A stretch of 20,928 bases of DNA from Planctomycetales bacterium (GTDB lineage Bacteria > Planctomycetota > Planctomycetia > Pirellulales > Thermoguttaceae), in the NCBI GenBank assembly GCA_007119795.1, contig SKOZ01000042.1:1-20928 (forward strand), in the 5' to 3' direction. Under the pieces are notes generated by a model. The model had not been told where the DNA came from. It worked only from the letters and a program-made list of their open reading frames with translations, and searched no databases. Shown piece after piece: positions 1 to 7,194 of the stretch. A program made the position numbers and the translations under genes. The stretch's first letter is position 1. Each line of letters starts with the position of its first letter.

Positions 1-2
1 AT

Positions 3-1046
3 GCCGGGATCCGCCGCGCCTTGGGACAGCAGTCCTTCCGCGGCCAGTGGTGCACCCCCTACGAGCTCCGCCGGCGGCGGGCGGGGTACGTGTGGGATGC
101 CCGCTTCGGCTGGCTGCCCGAAGCGCATCTGCCCCGTTACGAGAGAGGGGAGCGCCTCGTCGGCAACCGCTGGGTCCCGGCCGACGAGGAAGCCCGCCTC
201 CGCCGCGACATCCGGCGGGGCTGGGTCGTCGAGACGGAACACTTCTCGATCCGCACCAACCACAGTCTCGAAGCCGGGGCGGCCCTGGCCGCCGACCTCG
301 AGGCCTTCTATCGCGTCTGGCAGCAGTTGTTCATCGGCTTCCGCACCTCGCCGGCCGAGATCATGGCGAGGCTCGACGGCCGCGCCCGTGCCCGCACCGC
401 CGAGCCTCCCCGCCACCAGGTCGTCCTCTTCCGCGACCACGACGATTACGTCGCCGCACTGAGGCCGACGTTCGGTAACGTGGAGCAGTCGGTGGGCATG
501 TACTGGGACACGGCGCGGCGAGCCTACTTTTTCGTCGGGGAGGAAGAGCAGCGGCGGACGACCTTCCACGAGGCGACCCACCAGTTGTTTGCCGAGGCGC
601 GCCCCGCAGTCAGGGGGGTCGGCCAGGGGGGCAATTTCTGGATCGTCGAGGGAATCGCCTTGTACATGGAGTCCTTCCGCGAGGAGAACGGCTTCTGGGT
701 CCTCGGCGGCTTCGACGATCTCCGCATGCGAGCCGCCCGCTACCGCCTGCTCGAGGACGACTTCTACGTCCCCTTGGCCGAGTTGGTCACCTACACCGCC
801 GCCGACGTCCAGGGAGACCCACGCATCGCCACGCTCTACAGCCAGTTCGCCGGTTTGACCCACTTCCTCATCCACGGCGACGGCGGCCGCTATCGCGAGG
901 CCCTCGTCGAGTACCTCTCGGCCGTCTACGGCGGGCGGGACACATCAGAGACCCTCGCGCAACTGACGGGCACTCCTTACGACGAGCTCGACCGCCAGTA
1001 CCGCGAGTACATGGCGCGCGGCACCGCGACCGCAGCGACCGAGTAG
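3..1046 (+). CDS. DUF1570-like secreted zinc metallopeptidase, 5' partial
   Basis: The reading frame is open to the left edge of the window, so the gene begins upstream; the TTG at 21 is probably internal. A zinc-peptidase motif HEATH (HExxH) is encoded at 567-581, inside TTFHEATHQLF. It is followed 22 residues later by VEGIALYME, whose glutamate (codon 648-650) fits the third zinc ligand of a gluzincin. The layout matches DUF1570-type proteins, which are frequent and uncharacterised in planctomycetes: a basic N-terminal segment, a central alpha/beta peptidase core, and a helical C-terminus ending in a tetratricopeptide-like stretch (YDELDRQYREYM). The substrate is unknown. Any signal peptide would lie outside the window. 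It is followed by a 221-bp gap and a new promoter, so it is probably not co-transcribed with the next gene. The peptidase call is good; the exact family is inferred. Confidence 0.8.
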   Translation, partial: AGIRRALGQQSFRGQWCTPYELRRRRAGYVWDARFGWLPEAHLPRYERGERLVGNRWVPADEEARLRRDIRRGWVVETEHFSIRTNHSLEAGAALAADLEAFYRVWQQLFIGFRTSPAEIMARLDGRARARTAEPPRHQVVLFRDHDDYVAALRPTFGNVEQSVGMYWDTARRAYFFVGEEEQRRTTFHEATHQLFAEARPAVRGVGQGGNFWIVEGIALYMESFREENGFWVLGGFDDLRMRAARYRLLEDDFYVPLAELVTYTAADVQGDPRIATLYSQFAGLTHFLIHGDGGRYREALVEYLSAVYGGRDTSETLAQLTGTPYDELDRQYREYMARGTATAATE

Positions 1047-1162
1047 GCGGCAACTCCCGCGCGGAAGCCCCTCAGGCAGGAAGCGTTTGCGTTCCTCCTC
1101 GTTTTCCGGCGGCTCTTTCTCCTGTCCTTGCACCTCCTCCCCCGTCTTTTTTTCAGCGAAGG

Positions 1163-1191
1163 TTGTGCGCTGCGGACGGGGAGTTCAGAAT
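1163..1191 (+). promoter_or_regulatory. Candidate sigma70-type promoter for the HzsA-related gene
   Basis: A TTGTGC element (1163-1168) and a CAGAAT element (1186-1191) are separated by 17 bases. This predicts transcription from about 1198 and a leader of about 70 nt. A T-run at 1146-1152 lies just upstream, but no convincing hairpin precedes it. Both hexamers deviate from consensus, so support is modest. Confidence 0.35.
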
Positions 1192-1267
1192 GGCAAGGTG
1201 TTGCGCGGGGGCGCATCCCAAGCCTCCACCAGCCCGAGCAAAGCAACCGACCCCCAGGAGACCGTCC

Positions 1268-4195
1268 ATGCACCATTGGCTCCCTCGGCCGGCGGCGGCC
1301 GTATGCCTCGCGGCATGCCTGCTGATTGCGATCTGCCCACCCATGCGCGCCGCGGCCGACGACTGGGTCCGCGCCTCCTCGGTGCATCCCGGTCCCTATT
1401 CGGCGCATTATGCCCTGGACGGCGACCGCAGCACGCGGTGGGCGAGCCGGAGCTTCTCCGGCGGGTCGGAGTGGCTCGCCGTCGACTTCGGCCACGTCGT
1501 GCCGATCGAGGAGGTGGTCATCCACTGGGAGCACGCCTTTGCCCGCCGCTACCGTCTGGAGGTCTCCGAGGACGGCACGCACTGGGAGACGATTTCCGAG
1601 CAGGAAGAGGGCCAGGGGGGGACGGAGCGGATCGGCGGGCTGACCGGTCGCGGCCGCTACCTGCGGGTCTACTGCCTGGAGCCCTCCGGACACGGCCTCG
1701 TCTCCATCTGGGAGATCGAATTCCCGAGCGGAGCGGCCGGGGAGGCCTTGGCCGCCGTCCACCGCCGGGCCGAGGAAGCTCGCCGCCAGGCCGAGCGCGC
1801 GGCGCGTGAGGAGTTCGCCGCAGAGCTCGCCGAGCACGGCGTCCGCTGGATCGTCTTCGCCGTGCGCCAGCCGGGCAAGGACAGCCACTGGTACGCCAAT
1901 TTCGGCTACTTCGCCGACAGCGTCGACCGCCTCACCTACGGCGACGGCGGCCGGCTCGACGTCCTCGACCTGGTCAGCGGCGAAATCACCACCCTGCTCG
2001 ACGATCCCGAAGGAGGCGTCCGCGACCCCGTAGTCCACTACGACGCCGAGAAGATCCTCTTCTCCTACCGCCCCGGCGGCACCCGCTATTACCATCTCTA
2101 CGAGATCGGCGTCGACGGCTCGAACCTCACGCAACTGACCGACGGTCCCTACGACGACATCGAGCCCTGCTACCTGCCCGACGGCTCGATCATGTTCATC
2201 TCCAGCCGCTGCCGGCGCTGGGTCCAGTGCTGGCTGACGCACGTGGGCGTCCTCTATCGCTGCGATGCCGACGGCTCGAACATCCGCATGATCTCGGCCA
2301 ACGTCGAGCACGACAACACACCCTGGCCCCTGCCCGACGGCCGCGTCCTCTTCCAGCGCTGGGAATACGTGGACCGCTCCCAGGTCGACTACCACCACCT
2401 CTGGACGACCAATCCCGACGGCACGGGGCAGATGGTCTTCTTCGGCAACATGCACCCGGGGATCGTGATGATCGACGCCAAGCCGGTCCCCGACTCGCGG
2501 AAGGTGGTGGCCAGCTTCTCCCCGGGCCACGGCCTCCGCGAGCACGACGGGCGGATCGCCCTGGTCGATTCCCGCGGCGGGCCCGACGACCTCGAGCGCG
2601 TCCGCTACCTGACGGATACCAACGACTACCGGGATCCCTGGGCCTTCTCCGAGGACCTCTTCCTCGCTGCCCGCGGCGACCGGCTGGTGCTCTTCGACGG
2701 CCGGGGGCGCGAGGCCGCAGTCTACCGGCTTCCGACCGCCGACGTTGCCCGCGGCCTCGAGTGCCACGAGCCGCGCCCGCTCATCCCCCGCGACCGCGAG
2801 CACGTCGTCCCCGAACGCGTCGACCTCTCCCAAGAGACGGGCACGTTGTTCCTCACCGACATCTACCAGGGCCGTAATATGGAGGGCGTGGAACGCGGAG
2901 AGATCAAGAAGCTCCTCGTCCTCGAGTCGCTCCCCAAGCCGATCAATTACACCGGGGGCATGGACCCGCTCACCTACGGCGGCTCCTTCACGCTGGAGCG
3001 GGTCGTGGGCGAGGTGCCCGTCGAGCCGGACGGGTCGGCGCACTTCGAACTCCCGGCCTTGCGGGCCCTGTTCTTCGTGGCCATGGACGAGAACGACATG
3101 GCCGTGAAGCGGATGCACAGCTTCCTCACGGTGCAGCCGGGGGAGACGGCCAGTTGCGTGGGCTGCCACGAACAGCGCACGGAGACGATCCTCACCGAAG
3201 ACTTCCCGCTGGCGCTGGCGCGGCCCCCCGTCCCCGTCCAGCCGATCGCCGATTTCCCCGACGTCTTCGACTTCCCCCGCGATATCCAGCCGATCCTCGA
3301 CCGCCACTGCGTCGATTGCCACGGGTACCAGGCGAGCGAGCGGGGCGGCCCCTACGCGGGTGGCGTCCTCCTCAGCGGCGATCTGGGACCGATGTTCTCC
3401 CACGCCTACTTCACGATGACGGTCCGCCGCCTCTTCTCCGACAACCGCAACGAGGCGGTCAGCAACCTGCCGCCACGGTCGGTGGGCTCTTCGGCCAGCC
3501 CCATCTTCTCCTATGGCGACGGCAGCCACCACGGCGTCCTCTTCAGTGAGAGGGAGCGGCGGATGCTGCAGCTCTGGATCGAAGTGGGAGCGCCCTACCC
3601 CGGCACCTACGGCGCCCTGGGGACCGGATCGATCGGCGGCTACTTCGAAAACACCAAGGTGAACACCGATTTCGACTGGCCCACCACCCGGGCCGCCGCC
3701 GAGGTCATGGAGCGCCGCTGCGCCGAGTGCCACCAGGGGAACGACGTGCTCCCCATGGCGCTTTCCGACGAGCGGGGCATCTCCTTCTGGCGCTTCGACA
3801 CCGAGGACCCGCGGCTGAAGCTCAGCCGGCACATCGTCTTCAACCTCACGCATCCCGAGCATTCGCTGCTGGTGCTGGCACCGCTGGCCCAGGAGGCGGG
3901 GGGGCTGGGGCTCTGCCGCAACGCCGACGGCAACGCGATGACGGTCTTCGCCGACACGTTGGACAGCGATTACCGGGCCCTGGTGGCCATGGCCCGGGCC
4001 GGCCGGGAGAACCTCGAGCGGATCGGGCGGTTCCACATGCCCGGCTTCCAGCCGCGGCCGGAGTACCTCCGCGAGATGCGCCGCTTCGGCATCCTCCCGG
4101 CCGACTTTCCCGATGACGAACCCGCCGACCCCTACGTGCTCGATCGCCGCTACTGGGAGTCGTTCTGGGTCCGTCCCGGCCAGCAGCAGCCGTAG
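1268..4195 (+). CDS. HzsA-related secreted multiheme protein with discoidin domain
   Basis: This is a 975-residue exported protein. The ATG at 1268 is chosen because AGGAGA lies 6 bases upstream and a signal peptide follows at once (cleavage near AAA-DD, residue 31). An earlier in-frame GTG at 1163 would precede this signal. Domains in order: an F5/8 type C (discoidin) carbohydrate-binding-like fold at about 30-150; an alanine/glutamate-rich helical linker at about 157-190; TolB/PD40-type propeller repeats at about 190-560 (for example DGSNLTQLTDGPYDDIEPCYLPDG); then the hydrazine synthase alpha middle-domain type segment at about 570-640. Three heme c sites follow: CVGCH at 630, CVDCH at 681 and CAECH at 818. 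NCBI calls such proteins HzsA-related. Nothing here implies anammox, since no HzsB/HzsC partner is visible. An extracytoplasmic electron-transfer or oxidase role, perhaps on a glycan, is an inference. Confidence 0.9.
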   Translation: MHHWLPRPAAAVCLAACLLIAICPPMRAAADDWVRASSVHPGPYSAHYALDGDRSTRWASRSFSGGSEWLAVDFGHVVPIEEVVIHWEHAFARRYRLEVSEDGTHWETISEQEEGQGGTERIGGLTGRGRYLRVYCLEPSGHGLVSIWEIEFPSGAAGEALAAVHRRAEEARRQAERAAREEFAAELAEHGVRWIVFAVRQPGKDSHWYANFGYFADSVDRLTYGDGGRLDVLDLVSGEITTLLDDPEGGVRDPVVHYDAEKILFSYRPGGTRYYHLYEIGVDGSNLTQLTDGPYDDIEPCYLPDGSIMFISSRCRRWVQCWLTHVGVLYRCDADGSNIRMISANVEHDNTPWPLPDGRVLFQRWEYVDRSQVDYHHLWTTNPDGTGQMVFFGNMHPGIVMIDAKPVPDSRKVVASFSPGHGLREHDGRIALVDSRGGPDDLERVRYLTDTNDYRDPWAFSEDLFLAARGDRLVLFDGRGREAAVYRLPTADVARGLECHEPRPLIPRDREHVVPERVDLSQETGTLFLTDIYQGRNMEGVERGEIKKLLVLESLPKPINYTGGMDPLTYGGSFTLERVVGEVPVEPDGSAHFELPALRALFFVAMDENDMAVKRMHSFLTVQPGETASCVGCHEQRTETILTEDFPLALARPPVPVQPIADFPDVFDFPRDIQPILDRHCVDCHGYQASERGGPYAGGVLLSGDLGPMFSHAYFTMTVRRLFSDNRNEAVSNLPPRSVGSSASPIFSYGDGSHHGVLFSERERRMLQLWIEVGAPYPGTYGALGTGSIGGYFENTKVNTDFDWPTTRAAAEVMERRCAECHQGNDVLPMALSDERGISFWRFDTEDPRLKLSRHIVFNLTHPEHSLLVLAPLAQEAGGLGLCRNADGNAMTVFADTLDSDYRALVAMARAGRENLERIGRFHMPGFQPRPEYLREMRRFGILPADFPDDEPADPYVLDRRYWESFWVRPGQQQP

Positions 4196-4263
4196 GTGAC
4201 CGTTCATGGGGGGACTGTCCCCTTCGGCCGGCGCGGCAAACGGCAAGGCCCCCACAAGGACCA

Positions 4264-4288
4264 CCTGAAAGTCGTTCAGGCATAGAAT
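4264..4288 (+). promoter_or_regulatory. Inverted repeat abutting a -10-like box before the nuclease-PDZ gene
   Basis: CCTGAA (4264-4269) and TTCAGG (4275-4280) form a perfect 6-bp inverted repeat around AGTCG. TAGAAT, a good -10 hexamer, follows at 4283-4288. The repeat occupies the spacer and -35 area, where an operator or activator site would sit; no clear -35 hexamer is present. It could instead be a weak terminator for the preceding gene, which ends 68 bases upstream, but no T-run follows. Confidence 0.35.
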
Positions 4289-4404
4289 ATCAAGAGGGCG
4301 GGTGCATCCGGCCCGCCGACGGCCACGTTATGCACGGGGCTGGTCCCCCGGACCACCATTCGGGGAAAACGTCTTCACGACACTCCACGATGGAGGGAAC
4401 AACG

Positions 4405-5298
4405 ATGTTCGCGCCATGGATTCCGCCCGGCCGGGGCTGGGCCTGTTCCGTCGCAGCAGCGCTGGCGGTCGCCGTGCTGGTGGCGGTTGACTGCAATGCC
4501 CGGAACCTTACCGACGAACGGGATGGGTCGCCGGACGGCGACGGGACGATGCACATGATGGAACTGGCCACGGTGGGGGTGGATATGGCCACCCGCTCGC
4601 CGATCGTGCTACTCCGCGAGCCCGAGACCGGTCAGATGATGCCCGTCTGGGTGGGGCCGGCCGAAGCCCAGGCGATCGTGCTGGCCATGCAGGAGGTCGA
4701 GACGCCCCGTCCCATGACGCACGATCTGTTTGTCAACGTGCTCGGCGAACTGGAAGTGGAGTTGGTCGAGGTGCGGATCGACGACCTCCGCGAGGGGACC
4801 TACTTCGGTAAGCTGGTGCTCCGTGTGGGCGACGCCGAGGAGACACGGATCATCGACTCCCGCCCCTCGGACGCCATGGCCCTGGCCGCCCGCACCGGCT
4901 CGCCGATCCAGGTGGCCGATCACGTGCTGGCGGCCACCCCGGACATCGATTTCATGCCCCTTCAAGAGGGGGAGCAAGTCGTCTCAGCGCTGGGGATTAC
5001 CGTCATCGATCCCACGGCGGAGCGGCGCCGCCAATATCAACTCCCCGATGAGCCCGGCGTCCTCGTCTTGCAGGCGATGGGCGAGGCCGATCGCCGCGGC
5101 CTGCGGCGCGGCGACCTGATCGTAGGCGTCGACGACGAGACGCCCCAATCGCCGATGGGCTTCCTCGAAGCCGTCCAAGCGGCTCCACCGGACGCGATGC
5201 TCCGCATCCGCTACCTCCGCGGCGAGACGGAGCACGAGATCGAGCTGCCCGTCGACGCCCCGCACCGCCCCACCCCGCCCGACCTGGAAGTGGTCTGA
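4405..5298 (+). CDS. Exported bifunctional nuclease (BFN/DUF151) domain fused to PDZ domain
   Basis: The product has 297 residues. The ATG at 4405 is preceded by GGAGGG at the correct distance and begins a basic start plus a hydrophobic segment (residues 11-29), so the protein is probably exported or membrane-anchored. In-frame ATGs at 4330 and 4390 would precede this segment. Residues about 51-180 match the bifunctional DNase/RNase (BFN, DUF151) fold: ELATVGVDMATRSPIVLLRE, VWVGPAEAQAI and the hallmark DSRPSDAMALAAR. Residues about 205-285 form a PDZ-like domain (GVLVLQAMGEADRRGLRRGD, then the PDZ strand LRIRYLRGE). Characterised BFN proteins act on nucleic acid in the cell or organelle, so an exported copy with a PDZ module is unusual. 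The gene is convergent with the glycosidase gene across a perfect hairpin. The domain calls are firm; nuclease activity is inferred. Confidence 0.88.
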   Translation: MFAPWIPPGRGWACSVAAALAVAVLVAVDCNARNLTDERDGSPDGDGTMHMMELATVGVDMATRSPIVLLREPETGQMMPVWVGPAEAQAIVLAMQEVETPRPMTHDLFVNVLGELEVELVEVRIDDLREGTYFGKLVLRVGDAEETRIIDSRPSDAMALAARTGSPIQVADHVLAATPDIDFMPLQEGEQVVSALGITVIDPTAERRRQYQLPDEPGVLVLQAMGEADRRGLRRGDLIVGVDDETPQSPMGFLEAVQAAPPDAMLRIRYLRGETEHEIELPVDAPHRPTPPDLEVV

Positions 5299-5304
5299 CG
5301 GGGG

Positions 5305-5322
5305 GAGGCCTCGTCAGGCCTC
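5305..5322. terminator. Perfect hairpin between convergent genes
   Basis: GAGGCCT, the loop CGTC, and AGGCCTC make a 7-bp perfect stem. It lies 6 bases after the nuclease-PDZ stop and 4 bases before the end of the opposing glycosidase gene. The position suits a terminator shared by both directions. No T-run is present, which is common in GC-rich genomes. Confidence 0.5.
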
Positions 5323-5326
5323 TGCC

Positions 5327-6589
5327 TCACTCCCGTATCGGCAGGTTCTCGGTGGCGGGGATCTCTCCGCGGAGGAGCCGGGCCCCCTGGCCGGTGAGCC
5401 AGAGGTAGTGGTCGGTGGGAAGCCCTTCGTACGTGAGGAATGTGGTGGCGCCGACGGGAGGGTCGTTGGTGCATTTGAAGATCGCCGTCCCCTCGTCGAT
5501 CTCATCGAACATGGCTACGTAGATCATCGAGGCCCCGGCGTCCACGGCGGCGCGGAACTGGCTCCAGAGAAAGCGCCCCTCGCGGCGGGGAATCTGGTCC
5601 AACGGCGATCCGGGGTAGAGATTGCTCCAACTGAAGCCGGGAAACACCACCGGCATAAAATCCATGTCCCGCTCCCGGCACCAGGCGAGGTCGGGGCGCC
5701 ATGTCGTCTCCGCGTGGCGCCGAGCCTCTGCGGGCGACCGGTAGCGGCCCACCGACCAGGGCGAGAGGACGTCGGCCTTGGCGAGCACCTCGTGCAGTGC
5801 CGCGTCGTCGACGCTGTCCCGCTCCAGCGTCCGCCACCACGAAGGGATGCCGAGCATCACGGTGGCACCTTCCCCGCCGGCGTGGCTGCGAAGCTGATCG
5901 ATCAGTTCGCTGCACTCCTCCAACGTGTAGTCGCGGCCATCGCTGAAGCCCACTCCCCAGACGGCCACGACGGGGCGGCCGTGGTGGTGCAGGTACGTCG
6001 GGTCCTCGGTGACCCGTTCTTCCTCGACGAGCCGCCGCCAGTCCTCGGCCACGAAGCGGACCTCGCCGGCCCGGAGCCCGGAGAGGTCGTACATCACGGC
6101 CCAGACGCGGCCGTGTTCCCGGGCGGCCCGGCGGCAGTTGTCGAGCACCCGCTCCCAGTCGGCGGCATCGTGGACCCGGCCGGGGCGGTGCCGCACGGCG
6201 AACCGCTGCACGAAGGCGCCGTCGATGCCGTACTCCTTCATCCACTGGAAGTGCCGCGAGACGGTCTTGGGATTCTGCGAGCTGAAGACGTAGGCCACCG
6301 AACCGTCGGCGTGGCGGAAGGGGGTGGGGTAGCGCTCGTCCTCGTCCAGGTCGGCGACGCACGGCCACAGGTCGATCGAGCACTGGCCCGGCTCGAAGCG
6401 ACCCCCTCGGGCGTAGTGGACCCAGGGCCTGCTGGCCCCGTCGCCCGCAGCAGTAAACCACCCCTGGTAGCCGCACATCACCTTGCCGGTGAGCGTGGAG
6501 GGGTCCGGTCCCTCGTGTGCCGCAAGGGGCATGCCGCCTGCCGCAAAGAAGAGCATTCCCGTTGCCAGCAGCCACGTGGAGAAACGCAT
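5327..6589 (-). CDS. Glycoside hydrolase family 71/99-like secreted protein
   Basis: This is a 420-residue exported protein. The ATG at 6589 is preferred over the one at 6595 because GAGG (complement of 6597-6600) is 7 bases upstream of the former and only 1 base from the latter. Residues 1-24 form a signal peptide ending LAA. The body shows a GH71/99-type (beta/alpha)8 pattern: VMCGYQGWF (38-46), FQWMKEYGIDGAFVQRF (114-130), AVMYDLSG (164-171), VVAVWGVGF, DFMPVVFPGFSWSN and MFDEIDEGTAIFK (360-372). The pair E363 and E366 in DEIDEGT matches the spacing of the two catalytic glutamates of GH99 (NEWHEGT-type motif). GH99 enzymes cleave alpha-mannan and GH71 enzymes alpha-1,3-glucan; the actual substrate here cannot be read from the sequence. 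It is the last gene of the minus-strand group, 68 bases after the heme lipoprotein. Confidence 0.85.
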   Translation of the reverse strand: MRFSTWLLATGMLFFAAGGMPLAAHEGPDPSTLTGKVMCGYQGWFTAAGDGASRPWVHYARGGRFEPGQCSIDLWPCVADLDEDERYPTPFRHADGSVAYVFSSQNPKTVSRHFQWMKEYGIDGAFVQRFAVRHRPGRVHDAADWERVLDNCRRAAREHGRVWAVMYDLSGLRAGEVRFVAEDWRRLVEEERVTEDPTYLHHHGRPVVAVWGVGFSDGRDYTLEECSELIDQLRSHAGGEGATVMLGIPSWWRTLERDSVDDAALHEVLAKADVLSPWSVGRYRSPAEARRHAETTWRPDLAWCRERDMDFMPVVFPGFSWSNLYPGSPLDQIPRREGRFLWSQFRAAVDAGASMIYVAMFDEIDEGTAIFKCTNDPPVGATTFLTYEGLPTDHYLWLTGQGARLLRGEIPATENLPIRE

Positions 6590-6657
6590 GATCATTCCTC
6601 GTGGTTATCGAGACGGATCGGGGGTGCCGACGGCGCGTTGCGGCGGCTGATCGGCCT

Positions 6658-7170
6658 TCAATCGGCCCCGGTGGGATAGAGGCGGCGGGTGGGGGTGACC
6701 ACAGTGATAAAGGGGACCTCCTCGGCGAGATGGCAGAACATGCACTGGGCGCGGAGGGCCTCGAACTGCTCGAGGAACTGTTCGCGGTCCTCGGCAGCGA
6801 CGGCTTCTTCCATGGGGGCCAAGCCCATGCGGAAGAACTCCTCCGCCGAGGCGGCGCGCGCCGGTCGCCGTTCGATGCCGTTCTCCACCGCCAGGCGAAG
6901 CTTCTCGATCTGGTAATCGGCGTAGGGCCAATTCTCGTCATGACCGGCCCAGTGGAGCTCGGTGAAGCGGTAGCCGGTCTCGACCATGGCCGCGTCGAAG
7001 CCCCGCAGGTGGCGGGCCACGGTATCGAACTTATCCTGCGCGTCGCCCGTCAGCCACCCGTCCTGGCCGGCCGGCCGGTCGGCCGTGGGGGGCCGGCAGC
7101 CGCCCAGCAGCGACAAAGAGACCAGCGAGGCAAAGGCGATCACCGAAAACACGTTCCAACGGATCGGCAT
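6658..7170 (-). CDS. Heme-c lipoprotein, cytochrome c'/c556-like
   Basis: The product has 170 residues. The start is supported by AGGAG 7 bases upstream. Residues 1-25 form a lipoprotein signal ending in LLGGC (lipid-attached C25). The rest is mostly helical and carries a single heme c motif, CMFCH, at 143-147 near the C-terminus. That placement resembles class II cytochromes (c' and c556), which are four-helix bundles with CxxCH in the last helix. Here about 23 residues follow the motif, and family membership is inferred only from layout. The protein would be a periplasm-facing electron carrier. It lies 24 bases downstream of hisD and 68 bases upstream of the glycosidase on the same strand, so the three are probably co-transcribed. 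No metabolic link between them is evident. Confidence 0.82.
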   Translation of the reverse strand: MPIRWNVFSVIAFASLVSLSLLGGCRPPTADRPAGQDGWLTGDAQDKFDTVARHLRGFDAAMVETGYRFTELHWAGHDENWPYADYQIEKLRLAVENGIERRPARAASAEEFFRMGLAPMEEAVAAEDREQFLEQFEALRAQCMFCHLAEEVPFITVVTPTRRLYPTGAD

Positions 7171-7194
7171 GGCATAGCTCCTGGATCGGGGCAG

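Noticed and set aside
1143..1153. T-run as terminator of the first gene
   Set aside because: No stable hairpin could be found directly upstream of the T-run.
1268..4195. Anammox hydrazine synthesis
   Set aside because: Similarity is to one domain of HzsA only; no other hydrazine synthase subunits are in the window, and related proteins are known from non-anammox planctomycetes.
977..4264. A 1095-codon open frame on the minus strand opposite the HzsA-related gene
   Set aside because: It mirrors a GC-rich gene: its composition is the antisense of strongly biased third positions, with valine/glycine/aspartate-rich low-complexity protein and no motifs.
4264..4280. Possible LexA-type SOS box before the BFN-PDZ gene
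   Set aside because: The TTCAGG half and palindromy are suggestive, but the left half does not fit LexA sites known to me, and no second site or regulator is visible.
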